Shown one piece after another: positions 53,309 through 63,098 of a stretch of 64,000 bases of DNA (positions are counted from its first letter, which is position 1; every line of letters begins with the position of its first letter). Both the position numbers and the translations under genes were made by a program. The notes under the pieces were generated by a model. That model was given only the letters and a program-made list of their open reading frames with translations. It did not search any database and was not told the origin of the DNA. Origin of the DNA: Closterium sp. NIES-65 (taxonomy: Eukaryota; Streptophyta; Zygnematophyceae; Desmidiales; Closteriaceae); the NCBI GenBank assembly GCA_948144175.1, contig CANXME010002497.1:2168501-2232500 (forward strand). Direction: 5' to 3'.

Positions 53309-55800
53309 ATGGCTACCCCTAGTGTCCTAGCTTTTGACGCTGAGGGTCGTGCCATTGACTTTGAGGTCTGGGTCGACGACCTGCAGCTGTTCTTACAGTG
53401 CGATAGGGCAGACGGTCTTTCTCTCTTTGACCTCAACTCTGGCGCCGTGCCTGCCCCTGCTGCTGATGCTGACCCCACTGTTCGCTCCCAGTGGGCCACC
53501 CGCGATGCTGGTGCACGTCTTGCTGTGCATCGCCGCCTGCCTACCGCTGAGCGCGCGCACTTTTGTCAGTACAAGAGTGCTCAGACCTTGTACGACGCTG
53601 TAGTTGCGCACTACTCCTCCCCTGCCACTGCTGCACTGAGCCGCCTCATGCTACCCTTCCTCTTCCCTGACTTTGCTGCCTTTCCCACAGTCGCTGACCT
53701 CATTACGCACCTCCGCACTAGTGACACTCGCTACCGCGCTGCGCTCCCTGCTAACTTCTGCGCCAAGAACCCCCCCCCATGTACATCACTCTCTATTTCA
53801 TAGTCACTCGTCTCCCTGACTCCCTTCGTGTAGTCAGGGACCACTTCCTCTAAGTCTATCCCACCACACTCACTGTAGACCTCCTCGAGAAGTCCCTCCT
53901 AGCGACAGAGAAGAGCATAGTCGCTGTAGGGGCCTCTCGTGGTGACCCTCGCACCCCCATCTTTGAGGGGTGTTCTCCTTCCCCCCTGTTGCCCTCTGTC
54001 GCCTCTGCCGCTGCGGCCGACCACCTTGAGTCGGTCGGTGCGGCATCCGCCCCTAGCGGGAGACGTTGCCCTGGCAAGGGCAAGGGGGGCAAGGGCGCGG
54101 GTGGAGCTAGCGGGGGCGATGGAGGTGGGGGTGGCGGTGGCGGAGGGAGTGGGGGTGGCGGTGGAGGTGGTGGAGGGGGTGGAGGTGCTAGTGGCGGCAG
54201 TGGAGGCGGAGGCGGCGGTGGTGGCGGCGTTACTGGCGGAGGCGGCGGTGGCGGTGGAGGTGGAGGCGGCGGTGGTGGAGGTGGTGGAGGTGGTCGGAGT
54301 GGCGCTTCGCAGCGGAGCAGCACTGGGGGTGGTCAGCGCCAGCAGCAGCAGCAGCAGCAGCGTTCTCGCGACGTCCCCACCCCTCAGGAGCTCCGTGACT
54401 GGTACACGCAGCGTCAGCGTGGTGGGGGTTTTGGTCCCTGCACCTACGTCCTTCGCACCGGCGACCGCGCGGGTGAGCAGTGTGGGGGTGCCCACTCCGT
54501 CCAGCGCTGCTTTGGCCGCCTGACGGACGCTTGGCGCCAGCAGTTCCCGGAGGCCGCTGAGATCCCCCGCTGGGGAGAGCTGTCTAGGGCTGGTGTAGCT
54601 ATCTTTGATCTTGACTTTGATGCTATCCTTGCTGCCATGTATGCTGTGACTATTAGTGATGAGGGTGACTGTTACCGGTGTTTCCCGCCCGACCCGGGCA
54701 TTGGTACTGCCTCTCTAGGTGCCAGTGAGGCTACTGCTCTAGGTGCCAGTGCGTCTGTGCTCTCAGGTACTGGTGAGTCTGCGCTCTCAGGTACTAGTGA
54801 GTCTGCGCTCTCAGGTACTGCGTCGGCTTCGGCCTCCCACACCTTCACCCTCGACTCCGGGGTGTCTCGCTCCTTCTTTTGGTTGCGATGTCCCTGGCTG
54901 ACCCCTCTGGGGTTCCTGTCCTGTCTCACTTCTCCACAGTCCTCCCATGTCCGGCGGCTCCCTCTGGCACCCTGTCTGGTCTCTACCTCCCCTCGTTCTC
55001 TACGAACCTGGTGAGTGGTGCTGACCTACAGGATGCGGGTGTCCACCAGTTCACTCCTGCTCGTTAGCGGGTGACGCACTGCACAGAGGCTAGCACAGGT
55101 CGCCACCTGGCTACTATTACACGTCAGCCAGGGTCGAGCCTGTACACACTGACCTCTGCTTCTCCTCCAGTTGCTGAGTCTGGTAGGGTCCCTGCGTCTG
55201 GTCAGGTGTTTGCTGCAGCGTCCAGGTCTGGTCCTGAGTCTGCCCCCTGTTCGTGTCGTCGCCTGTCTCACGAGACTCTCCTCTGGCACCACCGCCTTGG
55301 TCACCCCTCTCTACTTCGGCTCAGAGGCATGGCCTCCCGTCTTCTTGTGTCTGGTCTCCCCCGGTCCCTCCCTCCCCTTCCTCAGGGCCCTGGCCCTGCC
55401 TGTGTCCCCTGTGTCGAGGGGCGCCAGCGTGCTGCCCCTCACTCCTCCCAGTTTCCTCCGACAGAGGCCCCGTTGCAGACGCTTCACATGGACGTGTGGG
55501 GCCCTGCCCGCGTCCGTGGACTAGGTCACGAGCGCTACTTCCTGTTGGTGGTTGACGACTACTCGCGTTACACCACAGTCTTCCCCTTGCTCAGCAAGGG
55601 TGATGTCACTGAGGTGCTGATCGTCTCCAGCTCAGGCAGAGCTTTGACTCGGACTTTCCTGTTCTGCGACTGCACTCGGATAGAGGCGGAGAGTTCTCCT
55701 CTGGCTTTCTGCGTGCCTACTGTCTACGCGAGGCATCCGTCAGACCTTCACGCTTCCGGACTCACCGCAGAGAAATGGGATTGCAGAGCGCCGCATTGGC
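53309..55800 (+). pseudogene. Copia 3 gag-protease-integrase N-terminal part
   Basis: Starts at the conserved ATG (MATPSVLAF). Breaks: a poly-C tract of 9 near 53769-53777 (out of frame relative to the 13 of copia 1); a TAA near 53850; a deletion of about 37 bp just after the protease motif (LDSGVSRSFF, with Ala-to-Val beside D-S-G) near 54880; TAG near 55066; and deletions near 55625 and 55725 that remove the second catalytic-Asp region of integrase from frame. The extended knuckle and the poly-Gly tract are present. Confidence 0.9.
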
Positions 55801-58800
55801 ATGGTCATGGACGTCGCTCGTACGTCTATGATGCATGCGGCTGCCCCCCATTTTCTGTGGCCGTTTGCGGTCAGGTGCGCAGCGCATCAGATCAACCTTC
55901 ACCCCAGGGTCTCCAGGCCGGAGACCTCCCCAGCCCTACTGTGGACGAGGAAGGTTGGCGATGCGTCGGCGTTCCGGGTCTGGGGATCTCGGACGTTTGT
56001 CCGCGACTTGTCTGCGGACAAGCTGTCCTCTCGCGCTGCTCCCTGCGTCTTCCTGGGGTTCCCCCCCGACGCCCCTGGGTGGCAGTTCTACCACCCCACC
56101 TCTCGCCGTGTTCTGTCCTCCCAGGACGTCACGTTCAACGAGTCGGTACCCTACTACCGCCTCTTCCCCTACCGCACTCCGTTCCTTCCCCCGCCCCCAC
56201 TCTTCCTTGTACCAGGTCCCCCCCCGGTAGACCCCCTCCCCCCTCAGGCTCCTGCCCCTTCAGGTGTGTCCCAGGTAGACGCAGTTGAGCGTGTCGAGGT
56301 CACTGGTGACTCTAGTGCTGCTGGGGGTGCTGAGCCTGGGGGTGCTGCGCATGGGGGTGCTGAGCCTGGGGGTACTGAGCCTAGGGGTGCTGAGCCTGGG
56401 GGTGCTACGCCTGGAGGTGCCTTGCCTGGGGGTGCTGGGTCTGGGGGTGCTGAGCCTGGAGGTGCTCCGCCTGGAGAATCTCCGGGTGCTTCTTCTCCCC
56501 GGGAGCCACTCTCTCCACAGGAGCTGCGCGAGTGGTTTGCCCGGCGCTGGAGCCGTGCTGCTGGTGCTGGAGGTTCGTCGGCTACTGAGGGTGCTGCTGT
56601 CGCGGGTCCCGGAGGTGCTCGTCCTGGGAGTACTGGAGCTGCTGGGCCTGCAGGTTCAACTGGAGCTGGTGCTGCTGAGGGTGTTGGCGCTGAGACTACC
56701 ACTGGCGGTCCTACTGGCGGTGCTCGTGGTGCTGCTGGAGGTGCTGCTGGGGGTTCTGGAGCTGCTGGAGGTGCTGCTGGAGGTTCTACTAGAGCGGGTA
56801 CTCCTGCTGGGGGTCCTGGTGCTGTCCCTGCTGTTTCTGGCGTCGCCACGCGGCCTCGACCGTACTTCGTTCCACTCCTGCAACAGGTTCTTGGTCTTAC
56901 ACCTTCTACTGGTCCTCCTCCTCCTCCCTTAGAGGGTCCACAGCCTGTCCAGTCACAGTCACAGCTACAGCCTGCCTCCCCTTTGCCTGCTCCTTCTCCC
57001 TACGCTGGTCCTACTGGAGGTCTTACTGAGCGTCGTGAGCCTGCGTCTCGTCCTGCGTCGCCTGTTCGTGCTGCGCGCGCTAGTGGTCGTGGTGTGCGTC
57101 AGCGTCCTCCTCCTGTCCCTGGCACGCACCGGATGTCTCTGCGTCCGTCTACTGCTCCTCTGCGTCCCCCTTTGCCTTCTCCTCCTGCGTCCTCCCTTCC
57201 TACTCTTGCCGACCCAGAGTCGGACTCTCTTAGTTCTGCCAGTCCTACTGTCACGCGTCTCCTTGCTACTGCCGTCACTAACCCTTCTTTCGAGTCTACT
57301 GCTGCGTTTGCCCTTGTTACTGAGCTCGTCGACTTTGCCGCTCGCTGTCGTCTAGACTACGCTGCTAGTCTTGTCGCTGAGTCTGAGTTTGTCTGTCCTT
57401 CGTCCATTGGGGGTGAGTGTGCCCTTGGCACGGACGTCCTTGAGGACAGGCAGGAGGAGTTCCAGTGTCTGGCTGCCGCTTCACCTCATCTCGTGTCCGT
57501 ACTGCTCACCCCTGAGGGAGACCCGGATGCACTTGACATCCCGACTCCGCGCTCTTACGCGGAGGCGATAGAGGGTCCCTACTCCTCTCAGTGGCAGGCA
57601 GCTATGGATGCAGAGATGGCTTCCTGGAAGTCCACAGGCACCTACGTTGACGCTGTTCCCCCTCCAGGGGCGAACATAGTCAGTGGCATGTGGATCTTCA
57701 GGGTGAAGCGGCCGCCGGGTTCTCCGCCTGTCTTCAAGGCGCGTTACGTGGCTCGTGGCTTCAGTCAGCGGCAGGGAGTTGACTACTTTCAGACCTTCTC
57801 TCCCACCCCGAAGATGACCACTCTTCGGGTACTGCTGCACGTTGCTGCTCACCGTGACTACGAGCTGCACTCTCTCGACTTCAGCACTGCTTTCTTGCAG
57901 GGCAGCCTGCACGAGGAGATCTGGCTGCGCCGCCCACCTGGCTTCACTGGGTCTGTCCCTCCTGGTACCCAGTGGAGTCTTCGGCGTCCAGTCTACGGTC
58001 TCCGCCAGGCGCCACGTGAGTGGCACGACACACTGAGGACTACGCTGGCGGCACTTGGGTTTGCTCCTTCTACTGCCGACCCGTCGCTGTTTCTGCGCAC
58101 CGACACCTCTCTGCCGCCGTTCTACATCCTCGTGTACGTCGACGACTTGGTCTTTGCCACAGCTGACACTGCTGGACTCGCCTACGTGAAGTCGGAGCTG
58201 CAGAAGAGACATACGTGCACTGACCTGGGTGAACTGCGCAGCTACCTTGGCTTGCAGATCACCCGGGACAGAGCACGCCGCACCATTACCCAGACTCAGT
58301 CACACATGGTGCAGCAGGTCCTTCAGCGCTTCGGCTTCACGTACTCCTCGCCTCAGGCCACTCCTCTGCCTACTCGCCACTCGCTCTCAGCTCTGCCTTC
58401 GGATGAGTCCGTAGAGTCGAGTGGCCCGTATCCAGAGCTTGTTGGCTGCCTCATGTACCTGATGACCTGCACACGACCTGACCTTGCATACCCTCTTAGC
58501 ATTCTCGCACGCTATGTTGCTCTTGGGAGACACCGACCAGAGCACATGGCTGTAGCGAAGAGGGTGTTGCGCTACTTGTGCAGTACGTCGGGCATGGGGC
58601 TAGTGCTTGGAGGGCGAAGTCCAGTGGTCCTCACTGGGCACGCGGACGCTTCTTGGGCTGACGACCAGGCTACGCAGCGGTCGTCACAGGGTTACACCTT
58701 CAGTCTTGGTTCCGGCTTGTTTCGTGGCGGGCTACCCGCTCGTCTTCTGTTCTCGGCTCCAGTTGTGAGGCTGAGATCTACGCCGGGGCTATGGCTGCCC

Positions 58801-58830
58801 AGGAGCTTCGCTGGCTCACCTACCTGCTGA
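55801..58830 (+). CDS. Copia 3 integrase end, hinge, RT and RNase H open frame
   Basis: 1,009 open codons, the longest intact RT in the window. It begins at MVMDVARTSM within integrase, runs through WGSRTFV and PDAPGWQFYHP, then a hinge of GAEPGGA units and REPLSPQELREWFARR. RT follows with KARYVARGFSQRQG, FLQGSLHEEIWLRRPPG, VYGLRQAPREW and YVDD (58135-58146). RNase H includes GHADASWADDQ. The frame ends by a 1-bp deletion near 58714 (GGCTTGTTTCG where others have GGCTCTGTTTCG). It is a fragment of gag-pol, not a gene with its own start. Confidence 0.88.
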   Translation: MVMDVARTSMMHAAAPHFLWPFAVRCAAHQINLHPRVSRPETSPALLWTRKVGDASAFRVWGSRTFVRDLSADKLSSRAAPCVFLGFPPDAPGWQFYHPTSRRVLSSQDVTFNESVPYYRLFPYRTPFLPPPPLFLVPGPPPVDPLPPQAPAPSGVSQVDAVERVEVTGDSSAAGGAEPGGAAHGGAEPGGTEPRGAEPGGATPGGALPGGAGSGGAEPGGAPPGESPGASSPREPLSPQELREWFARRWSRAAGAGGSSATEGAAVAGPGGARPGSTGAAGPAGSTGAGAAEGVGAETTTGGPTGGARGAAGGAAGGSGAAGGAAGGSTRAGTPAGGPGAVPAVSGVATRPRPYFVPLLQQVLGLTPSTGPPPPPLEGPQPVQSQSQLQPASPLPAPSPYAGPTGGLTERREPASRPASPVRAARASGRGVRQRPPPVPGTHRMSLRPSTAPLRPPLPSPPASSLPTLADPESDSLSSASPTVTRLLATAVTNPSFESTAAFALVTELVDFAARCRLDYAASLVAESEFVCPSSIGGECALGTDVLEDRQEEFQCLAAASPHLVSVLLTPEGDPDALDIPTPRSYAEAIEGPYSSQWQAAMDAEMASWKSTGTYVDAVPPPGANIVSGMWIFRVKRPPGSPPVFKARYVARGFSQRQGVDYFQTFSPTPKMTTLRVLLHVAAHRDYELHSLDFSTAFLQGSLHEEIWLRRPPGFTGSVPPGTQWSLRRPVYGLRQAPREWHDTLRTTLAALGFAPSTADPSLFLRTDTSLPPFYILVYVDDLVFATADTAGLAYVKSELQKRHTCTDLGELRSYLGLQITRDRARRTITQTQSHMVQQVLQRFGFTYSSPQATPLPTRHSLSALPSDESVESSGPYPELVGCLMYLMTCTRPDLAYPLSILARYVALGRHRPEHMAVAKRVLRYLCSTSGMGLVLGGRSPVVLTGHADASWADDQATQRSSQGYTFSLGSGLFRGGLPARLLFSAPVVRLRSTPGLWLPRSFAGSPTC

Positions 58831-59117
58831 CCGACCTTGGAGAGCCGCCTCGTTCTCCTCCAGTCCTGTACGTAGACAACAAGGCCATGCTGGCCTTGTG
58901 TCGAGAGCAGCGACTGGAGCACAGGACAAAGCACATTGCTCTCCGCTACTTTCTTGCTCGTGAGCTACAGCAACGTGGACAGTTGCGGCTTGCGTACGTG
59001 GCCTCTAAGGCCAACAATGCTGACGTGTTCACCAAGGCACTTGCGCCTTGTGATCATCAGCGCTTCTGCACTCAGCTGGGTCTTGTGCCTGTCTTGCCTC
59101 ACTTGCTCTCTTCTTGA
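58791..59117 (+). pseudogene. Copia 3 RNase H C-terminus
   Basis: Resumes the RNase H frame after the 1-bp deletion: ELRWLTYLLTDLGEPP, YVDNKAMLAL, EHRTKHIALRYF, ADVFTKALAPCDHQRF. It ends at the natural stop after LPHLLSS. Confidence 0.88.
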
Positions 59118-59328
59118 CCTTGCTTGTACTGTCACATATATATACTCCTGCTCTTGCTTGCTTAGCCTCTTGTTTATATATATGTGATCTTGCATGTGAA
59201 CTGGCCCTTTGGCCTTTGAACTTGTGCTCGGAATGTGTGGTGACTTTGTGATCCACCCTGAGCTTTGCTTTGCTTTGCTTGACTGGTCTTGTGACCCCTT
59301 GTTCTCCCCCACTTTGCCTATGGGGGTA

Positions 59329-59460
59329 TGTCAGAACATTATAGCTTATGCTATTGTGTAGGCTATAGTGGGGTATCCCATAGGGGGTACAACCCAATTA
59401 GGGTTTCATATTTGTACTCACTTCATTCATAGTTCATTCATTCTCGTTCTGCTTTTCTCA
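59329..59460 (+). repeat. Copia 3 3' LTR
   Basis: 132 bp; followed by CCCGT. Confidence 0.94.
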
Positions 59461-59501
59461 CCCGTCTGCTACTGACTCCCAGCGTTTCCTTGCTGCTTGG
59501 T

Positions 59502-60629
59502 CTATTTCTGCTGCTCAGCTTCCCCCATTCCCTTAGCATTTTCTGGGCATTCGCTCTTATAGTGTCCTGACCGATTGCACGCAAAGCAGCGCCCTTTGAA
59601 CGGTGTGGCATTATAATTTGTGGTGACGGCACGTATCGTAGGGCCCTCGTTCGTCCCACGAGGCCGATGTCCCCAATTGCTGCTTCCGTGGGACCCCGGT
59701 CTCGGTCGGCGGAAGAAATCGAGTTTCTCCGCCATGGTGAGAATCTCCTGAAAGTCGGTGACGCCGCGAAGCTGGATTTCCTGAGCGATGTCCTGCTTCA
59801 GGCCGCCGATGTAGCGGTCGATGCGCTCGCTCTCACGCATGAATCCCACCTGCTCGCATAGCGCAAGAAACCCGCTCGTGTAGACTTGTACGGAACCGAG
59901 TTGGCGCCAAGTGCGGAGCCTCTGTCGCGCCGCGATGGAGGCCGCAATTGGCTCGAAACGAGCGCGCAAACCTGCGCACCATGCGTCCCACGTGCGATAA
60001 TGGGGCACCTCCACAAAATACGACGGCACCCAGGGTCTGGTTTGTCCTTCCCGTGTTGGTAGAGTCGCGTAGTCCATCGGCTTAGTGACGATGGCACGCC
60101 ACCAGTCCATGGCGGGTCTTCGCAGCAACGACAAGGCGTATCGAATCTTCATCGTATCCTGCGAGACGTAGTTCGCGTCGAAGAAAACATTCAACGTGAC
60201 GAGCCACGCCTGAACGGTAGGACCACCCCGCTGACTTGGGTCAAAGCATGGCGGACACTGCGGCTTCAGCGGCATCGGCGACGGTAAGGTCGATTCGCCG
60301 GCTGGCACCGAAATGGTGACTCGAGGCTGATTCCTGGCAGCATTAGTCGCGTCGGGGTGTGTCGTGCCGTGGTCGTCGTCTCCGTTTTGGCGGACGACGC
60401 CATCACTTGCGGAGCTCGCGGGTTGCCCCACAATTCCATGTTGCGATGTCTGTGGTGCGGGCTGAATCGGAGTGCCAGGTGCTTGGGATTGTGCTCGTGC
60501 GAGGTCATTTTGCAGGGAGGTACGTTCCGCGGTTAATGCCGCGATTTCTTCGGAGTTTTCGTGCAGTTGTCGCAGCAGCTCGTCCAGGCGGTCCTGCGTG
60601 AGGCTAGTGATGTCGAAATGTTTGGTCAT
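59502..60629 (-). CDS. Gypsy B gag, 375 codons
   Basis: Best-preserved gag in the window. ATG at 60629. Residues 10-50 look like a coiled coil (LDELLRQLHENSEEIAALTA); residues about 50-125 are Gln/Pro-rich and variable; a capsid region follows (RPAMDWWRAIV, TWDAWCAGLRARFEP, FLALCEQVGF). It ends with a zinc knuckle, C-x2-C-x4-H-x4-C (CFACNRSGHYKSEC). The frame stops at a TAG where gypsy A has GAG; without that stop it would reach the shared TAG in the frameshift hairpin. Gag packages the RNA in the virus-like particle. Confidence 0.88.
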   Translation of the reverse strand: MTKHFDITSLTQDRLDELLRQLHENSEEIAALTAERTSLQNDLARAQSQAPGTPIQPAPQTSQHGIVGQPASSASDGVVRQNGDDDHGTTHPDATNAARNQPRVTISVPAGESTLPSPMPLKPQCPPCFDPSQRGGPTVQAWLVTLNVFFDANYVSQDTMKIRYALSLLRRPAMDWWRAIVTKPMDYATLPTREGQTRPWVPSYFVEVPHYRTWDAWCAGLRARFEPIAASIAARQRLRTWRQLGSVQVYTSGFLALCEQVGFMRESERIDRYIGGLKQDIAQEIQLRGVTDFQEILTMAEKLDFFRRPRPGSHGSSNWGHRPRGTNEGPTIRAVTTNYNATPFKGRCFACNRSGHYKSECPENAKGMGEAEQQK

Positions 60630-60817
60630 TCCGAAGGGCGTCGGCTCGTCTTAGTCTAGGCGCAGTCGTGGCTGCACGCGTTTACGAGAGAACGCGAGGA
60701 TAGCGGCTCCTAGGTGCTAAGGTGTGTGAGTCCCTTCCAGTGAAAAATCAAAAGTTGATTTCCTAGGGTGCGGAGATGCGCGGTGCGGTCCGAAAGAAAG
60801 AGGCTCTGAATACCAAG

Positions 60818-61146
60818 TGTTACGGGTGCAATGAATCGAAGTAGCGAGAGTTGCATTAAGGTGTGAAACGAGTACAAAATGTGAGGGAAGGCATGAGCGA
60901 ACATTTAAACGCGAAACATGCAAACGGTAACGCGGTGCGTGCGAGCTAGCCAGTGCTACGCTGGAAGCGAGGCTCGGGCTAGTCCTGAAGCGTAGGCCGA
61001 CACGGCCGGTCCAGCAGTGCGAGGTTTGGGAAAACAGTGCGCGCGAAGTCAGCGAAGCCCCGTTAGCAGTAACGTGCGAACAATGGCTGCTGCTGTACAC
61101 GATGTTGCAAGGTGCGCTAAGGAATATTGAGAGAAAATTCCTTACA
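60818..61146 (-). repeat. Gypsy B 5' LTR
   Basis: 329 bp; the primer site (complement of 60801-60816) is one base away. TSD ATATG follows at 61147. Confidence 0.94.
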
Positions 61147-61151
61147 ATATG

Positions 61152-61822
61152 CAAGATAATACGTTGTGTTTCGAAATAATGCACGAACAATAATTCACAA
61201 AACGCAAACAAAAAGCCCGAATTTGACCTAGTCCATGATGAAACTTCAGGTTACAACTTGGTGTGTATCATGTCTTTTCAGAATTCAATGTTACCTGATC
61301 GCAGTCAAAAGAAAAACCGTATCTTTTGTGAAGTATATGTTGGAATGGAATGGAGCCTGAAGGTATCCCAAGGAAGAACGGCCTCTATGTGGAGGTCCAA
61401 GGGTTGATGAACTGCATCTGTATGGTCAATCATAACCTGGACCCCGTTGGTATCAAGCTAAAAAATTCCTTGAACAGATTAGTCAGTCACGCCCATCCAT
61501 GCTGAGCGGCTGAGCCTATGACCATCAGTGGCACACGGGGCACCACCATCAACTCTCGGAGTAAAGGCCACGTCGGGGCAAGGAAGCAGCATGGGGTTGG
61601 CAGAGAGCCGGTAAAGCACCACCAGTGGGGAAGGGTTGCTGCAGCATGGCTGGGCGTGGCTGTATGGGAACTTGCATGTGCGAGCTCCTAGAATTCGGGG
61701 GCGTGTTCAATGCACTGGGCACACCACAGAGGACTGGTTGAGTAGGGGCTGACAGCGTAGGAGTTTGGGAGAGCGGCTGCAGCAGTTGTTGGTGCGAGAG
61801 AACGTGCTCAAATTCTCCACGC
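61152..61822. other. Intergenic, no gene supported
   Basis: The host sequence into which gypsy B inserted continues here. It shows no recognisable gene or repeat, and is perhaps the 3' untranslated part of the MYB-like gene. Confidence 0.35.
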
Positions 61823-63098
61823 TCACAACCCTTCAGCTGGCGGCCAGTCCACTGGCTGCAACGAGAAATCCCCAAAGCAGGGAGCAAAATCCCCGCAGCA
61901 AGCGACGGGATTTTGAAAGCAGAGAGCAGAGCTAGGCGGAGCAGCGAGTTCGGACGGCATTGGCGCTGGCAGCACTGCACGTGGGTGGATGGGTGGAGGA
62001 GCAGACAGAGCAGCACGTTTCGTGAGGGCAGCATCCTCGCTGCTGAATCCCAGCAGCACGTCGTCTGGAAGGGCACTCTCCGACCCAACGTGTGGCCACA
62101 ACACCCGCTGCACCCTGCTCCTCGCTCCTCCCTGCTGCTGCTGCTGCCGAAGCCCCTCCTGCAGCAGAGCCTCCAAAAGGGCTTCGTCCGCTGCATGTGC
62201 ACGGCTGCTCTCCCCCTGCTGCTGAAACTGCTCTGCCACTGACTGACGCCGGCTCTGCGTGCTACACACCACCCCCCTGCATGCCATCCCGCCTCGCTCC
62301 ATCCCGCCTCTCATCACCCCGCCTCGCATCAACGGGCTCTCACGTCCACCCAGCAGCGGCTGGTCTCCCCCCAGCCCGGCGCAGTCGTCCCGTGGTCTCT
62401 TCATCGGGCGGCGCAGAGAAGTGGCGTTGGAGGCAGCAGCAACAACGAGGTAAGCATCACGGGCGAATGGAAGTTGTGAGGTGGAAGCAGCAGTGGCAGC
62501 AGCAGAAAAGGTGGCGGCTTGAGAAGCAAAATGAGGAGCTTGGGAAGCCGGAGGTGGGCTGGCGAACGGTGAGAGGTTGGGTGGGACAGCTGGGCCAGCT
62601 GGAAAAGCCGGGTAGTGGCAGCGCGCATTGGGGGCGAAAAAGACAGCCGTGCACCTTCAAACGACAACCCTCCAAACGCGAGGCCAGGTGAACCCACACC
62701 ATCCGCACGCTGCCACTGCTGCTGTTGCTGCTTGAAACCCCGAGAAAGAATCGGCTGACTGTATCCATCTGAAGCGTGGTGGAGGATCACAGCATCTTCC
62801 AGATGCTTTCTCAGAAAGTTGTTGCGAAAGCGGTTAGTGAACTTCCTGCCATCAACGCACGGCCACAGGAGAGCAGAGCAGAGGTGTTAAGAAGCTGAGG
62901 TGTGCAAGAAATGTCTGGCGTTTCAAGACAACGCCGGAGTTGAAGAAATCGTGAATGTGGCATGCGGCGTTACCTTCGGAGGAAGATGTAACGGTTACAG
63001 CACGACTTGTTGCTCCTCTTGAGCTGACCACTCCTTCCCAAATTCCCCCACTGCTTCGTGCCGCACTGCAGTGCGTGGCGCAGCAGCACCGCGTCCTC
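61823..63098 (-). pseudogene. MYB-like DNA-binding gene, copy 2
   Basis: Minus strand. Exon 63098-62974 (125 bp) encodes EDAVLLRHALQCGTKQW and SNKSCCNRYIFLRR, a single MYB-type repeat with plant-like SxKSCxxR. After a 128-bp GT-AG intron, the next exon starts at 62845 with KFTNRFRNNFLRKHLEDA, a Gln run, LAFGGLSFE and a Pro/Ala/Ser-rich stretch. Compared with copy 1, one base is missing just after LAFGGLSFE; beyond it the matching frame continues through QLPFARDAY into a 194-codon frame from 62404 (MKRPRDDCAG, a Gln-rich block, end at 61823). Either this is a frameshifted gene, an assembly error, or a splice I missed. No first exon was found. Probably a transcription factor or its relic. Confidence 0.55.

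Larger units (their letters stand above)
52380..59460 (+). mobile_element. Copia 3: Ty1/copia retrotransposon
   Basis: 7,081 bp, 132-bp LTRs (52380-52511 and 59329-59460; about three differences seen). Flanks CCCAT and CCCGT are a TSD with one G-to-A change. Primer site TGGTATCGAGCAGGTTCC at 52512. Same structure as copias 1 and 2. Inserted at the gag-protease junction of gypsy B, right in the loop of the candidate frameshift hairpin. Gag-integrase is broken by stops and deletions; the integrase end through RNase H is a 1,009-codon open frame. Confidence 0.95.
40136..61146 (-). mobile_element. Gypsy B: Ty3/gypsy element with three nested insertions
   Basis: Minus-strand element of the same family as gypsy A. 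329-bp LTRs (40136-40464, 60818-61146) and perfect TSD ATATG (40131-40135, 61147-61151) prove that the 21-kb span is one insertion enlarged by later ones: copia 2 (42327-49331), a non-autonomous element (49355-50810) and copia 3 (52380-59460). Without these and their duplicated target bases the element is about 5.45 kb. Domain order right to left: gag, protease, RT, RNase H, integrase, chromodomain-like end. Confidence 0.95.
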
